DNA of 5,323 bases from Thermoflexus sp. (GTDB lineage Bacteria; Chloroflexota; Anaerolineae; B4-G1; DUEL01). Made by a program: the position numbers and the translations under genes. The notes beneath the pieces are model-generated. The model worked only from the letters and a program-made list of their open reading frames with translations. It ran no database searches and had not been told where the DNA came from. Shown here in pieces: positions 5,261 to 5,323 of this stretch. Positions within the stretch are counted from its first letter, which is position 1. Every line of letters begins with the position of its first letter. The stretch covers positions 1-5,323 of the forward strand of contig JAPYWT010000196.1 in assembly GCA_028276215.1 (NCBI GenBank), in the 5' to 3' direction.

Positions 5261-5323
5261 CCTTGCGCCCTGCGACTTGCGACCTGCGACTTGCGACCTG
5301 CGACATGCGACTTGAACCCTGGA
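5261..5323 (+). repeat. Tandem repeat array 3 (ACYTGCG heptamers)
   Basis: Heptamers run without gaps from 5261 to the window end: CCTTGCG, CCCTGCG, ACTTGCG, ACCTGCG, ACTTGCG, ACCTGCG, ACATGCG, ACTTGAA, CCCTGGA. The central copies alternate C and T at the third position, giving a 14-bp higher-order unit. The array starts 16 bases after the TAG stop of the glycosyltransferase gene (5242-5244). It may continue past the edge. No intrinsic terminator is visible between the stop and the end of the window. Confidence 0.85.

Overview
The window reads as a bacterial chromosome fragment of moderately high GC, most likely from Chloroflexota (Anaerolineae or a related class). The basis is gene content: a bacterial TrmB-type regulator with a PLD-like sensor domain, a MacB/FtsX-type permease, and a DUF2723 GT-C glycosyltransferase carrying repeated C-terminal beta domains. 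This is a family-level impression from reading the proteins, not a database result. All three genes lie on the + strand and fill almost the whole window.

Layout: positions 1-72 hold a strongly structured non-coding segment that could be the end of a repeat or a terminator of an upstream gene outside the window. Positions 80-190 are a regulatory leader with a near-consensus sigma-70 promoter (TTGACA, 17 bp, TATAAC), a 17-bp palindrome over the -10 box and likely start point, and a small stem-loop touching the start codon. Gene 1 (191-1003) is a TrmB-family transcriptional regulator. Gene 2 (1062-2169) is an ABC exporter permease whose reading frame is broken at a run of seven G (1958-1964). 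Its last ~66 codons, encoding TM3, TM4 and the terminal ALRYE signature, are in another frame. Gene 3 (2197-5244) is a large multi-membrane-span glycosyltransferase-like protein with three tandem extracellular beta-sandwich-like domains.

The most unusual feature is in the gaps. Each of the three spacers (after gene 1, after gene 2, after gene 3) is built from a different short tandem repeat whose basic unit is about seven bases: TAGGGAG, AATGACC and ACYTGCG. The first two arrays start at the stop codon of the preceding gene and run into the start codon of the next. They thus supply the Shine-Dalgarno sequence of gene 2 and the first ~24 codons of gene 3 as written. This recalls the heptanucleotide STRR repeats of filamentous cyanobacteria, here in what looks like a different phylum.

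Functionally, genes 1 and 2 look like a regulator-exporter pair (the ATPase partner is not in the window). Gene 3 is a cell-envelope glycosylation gene whose third-codon-position composition differs from its neighbours, so it need not belong to the same functional unit. I do not see a clear new enzymatic or defence system. The repeat-filled gene junctions and the G7 frameshift are the points worth following.
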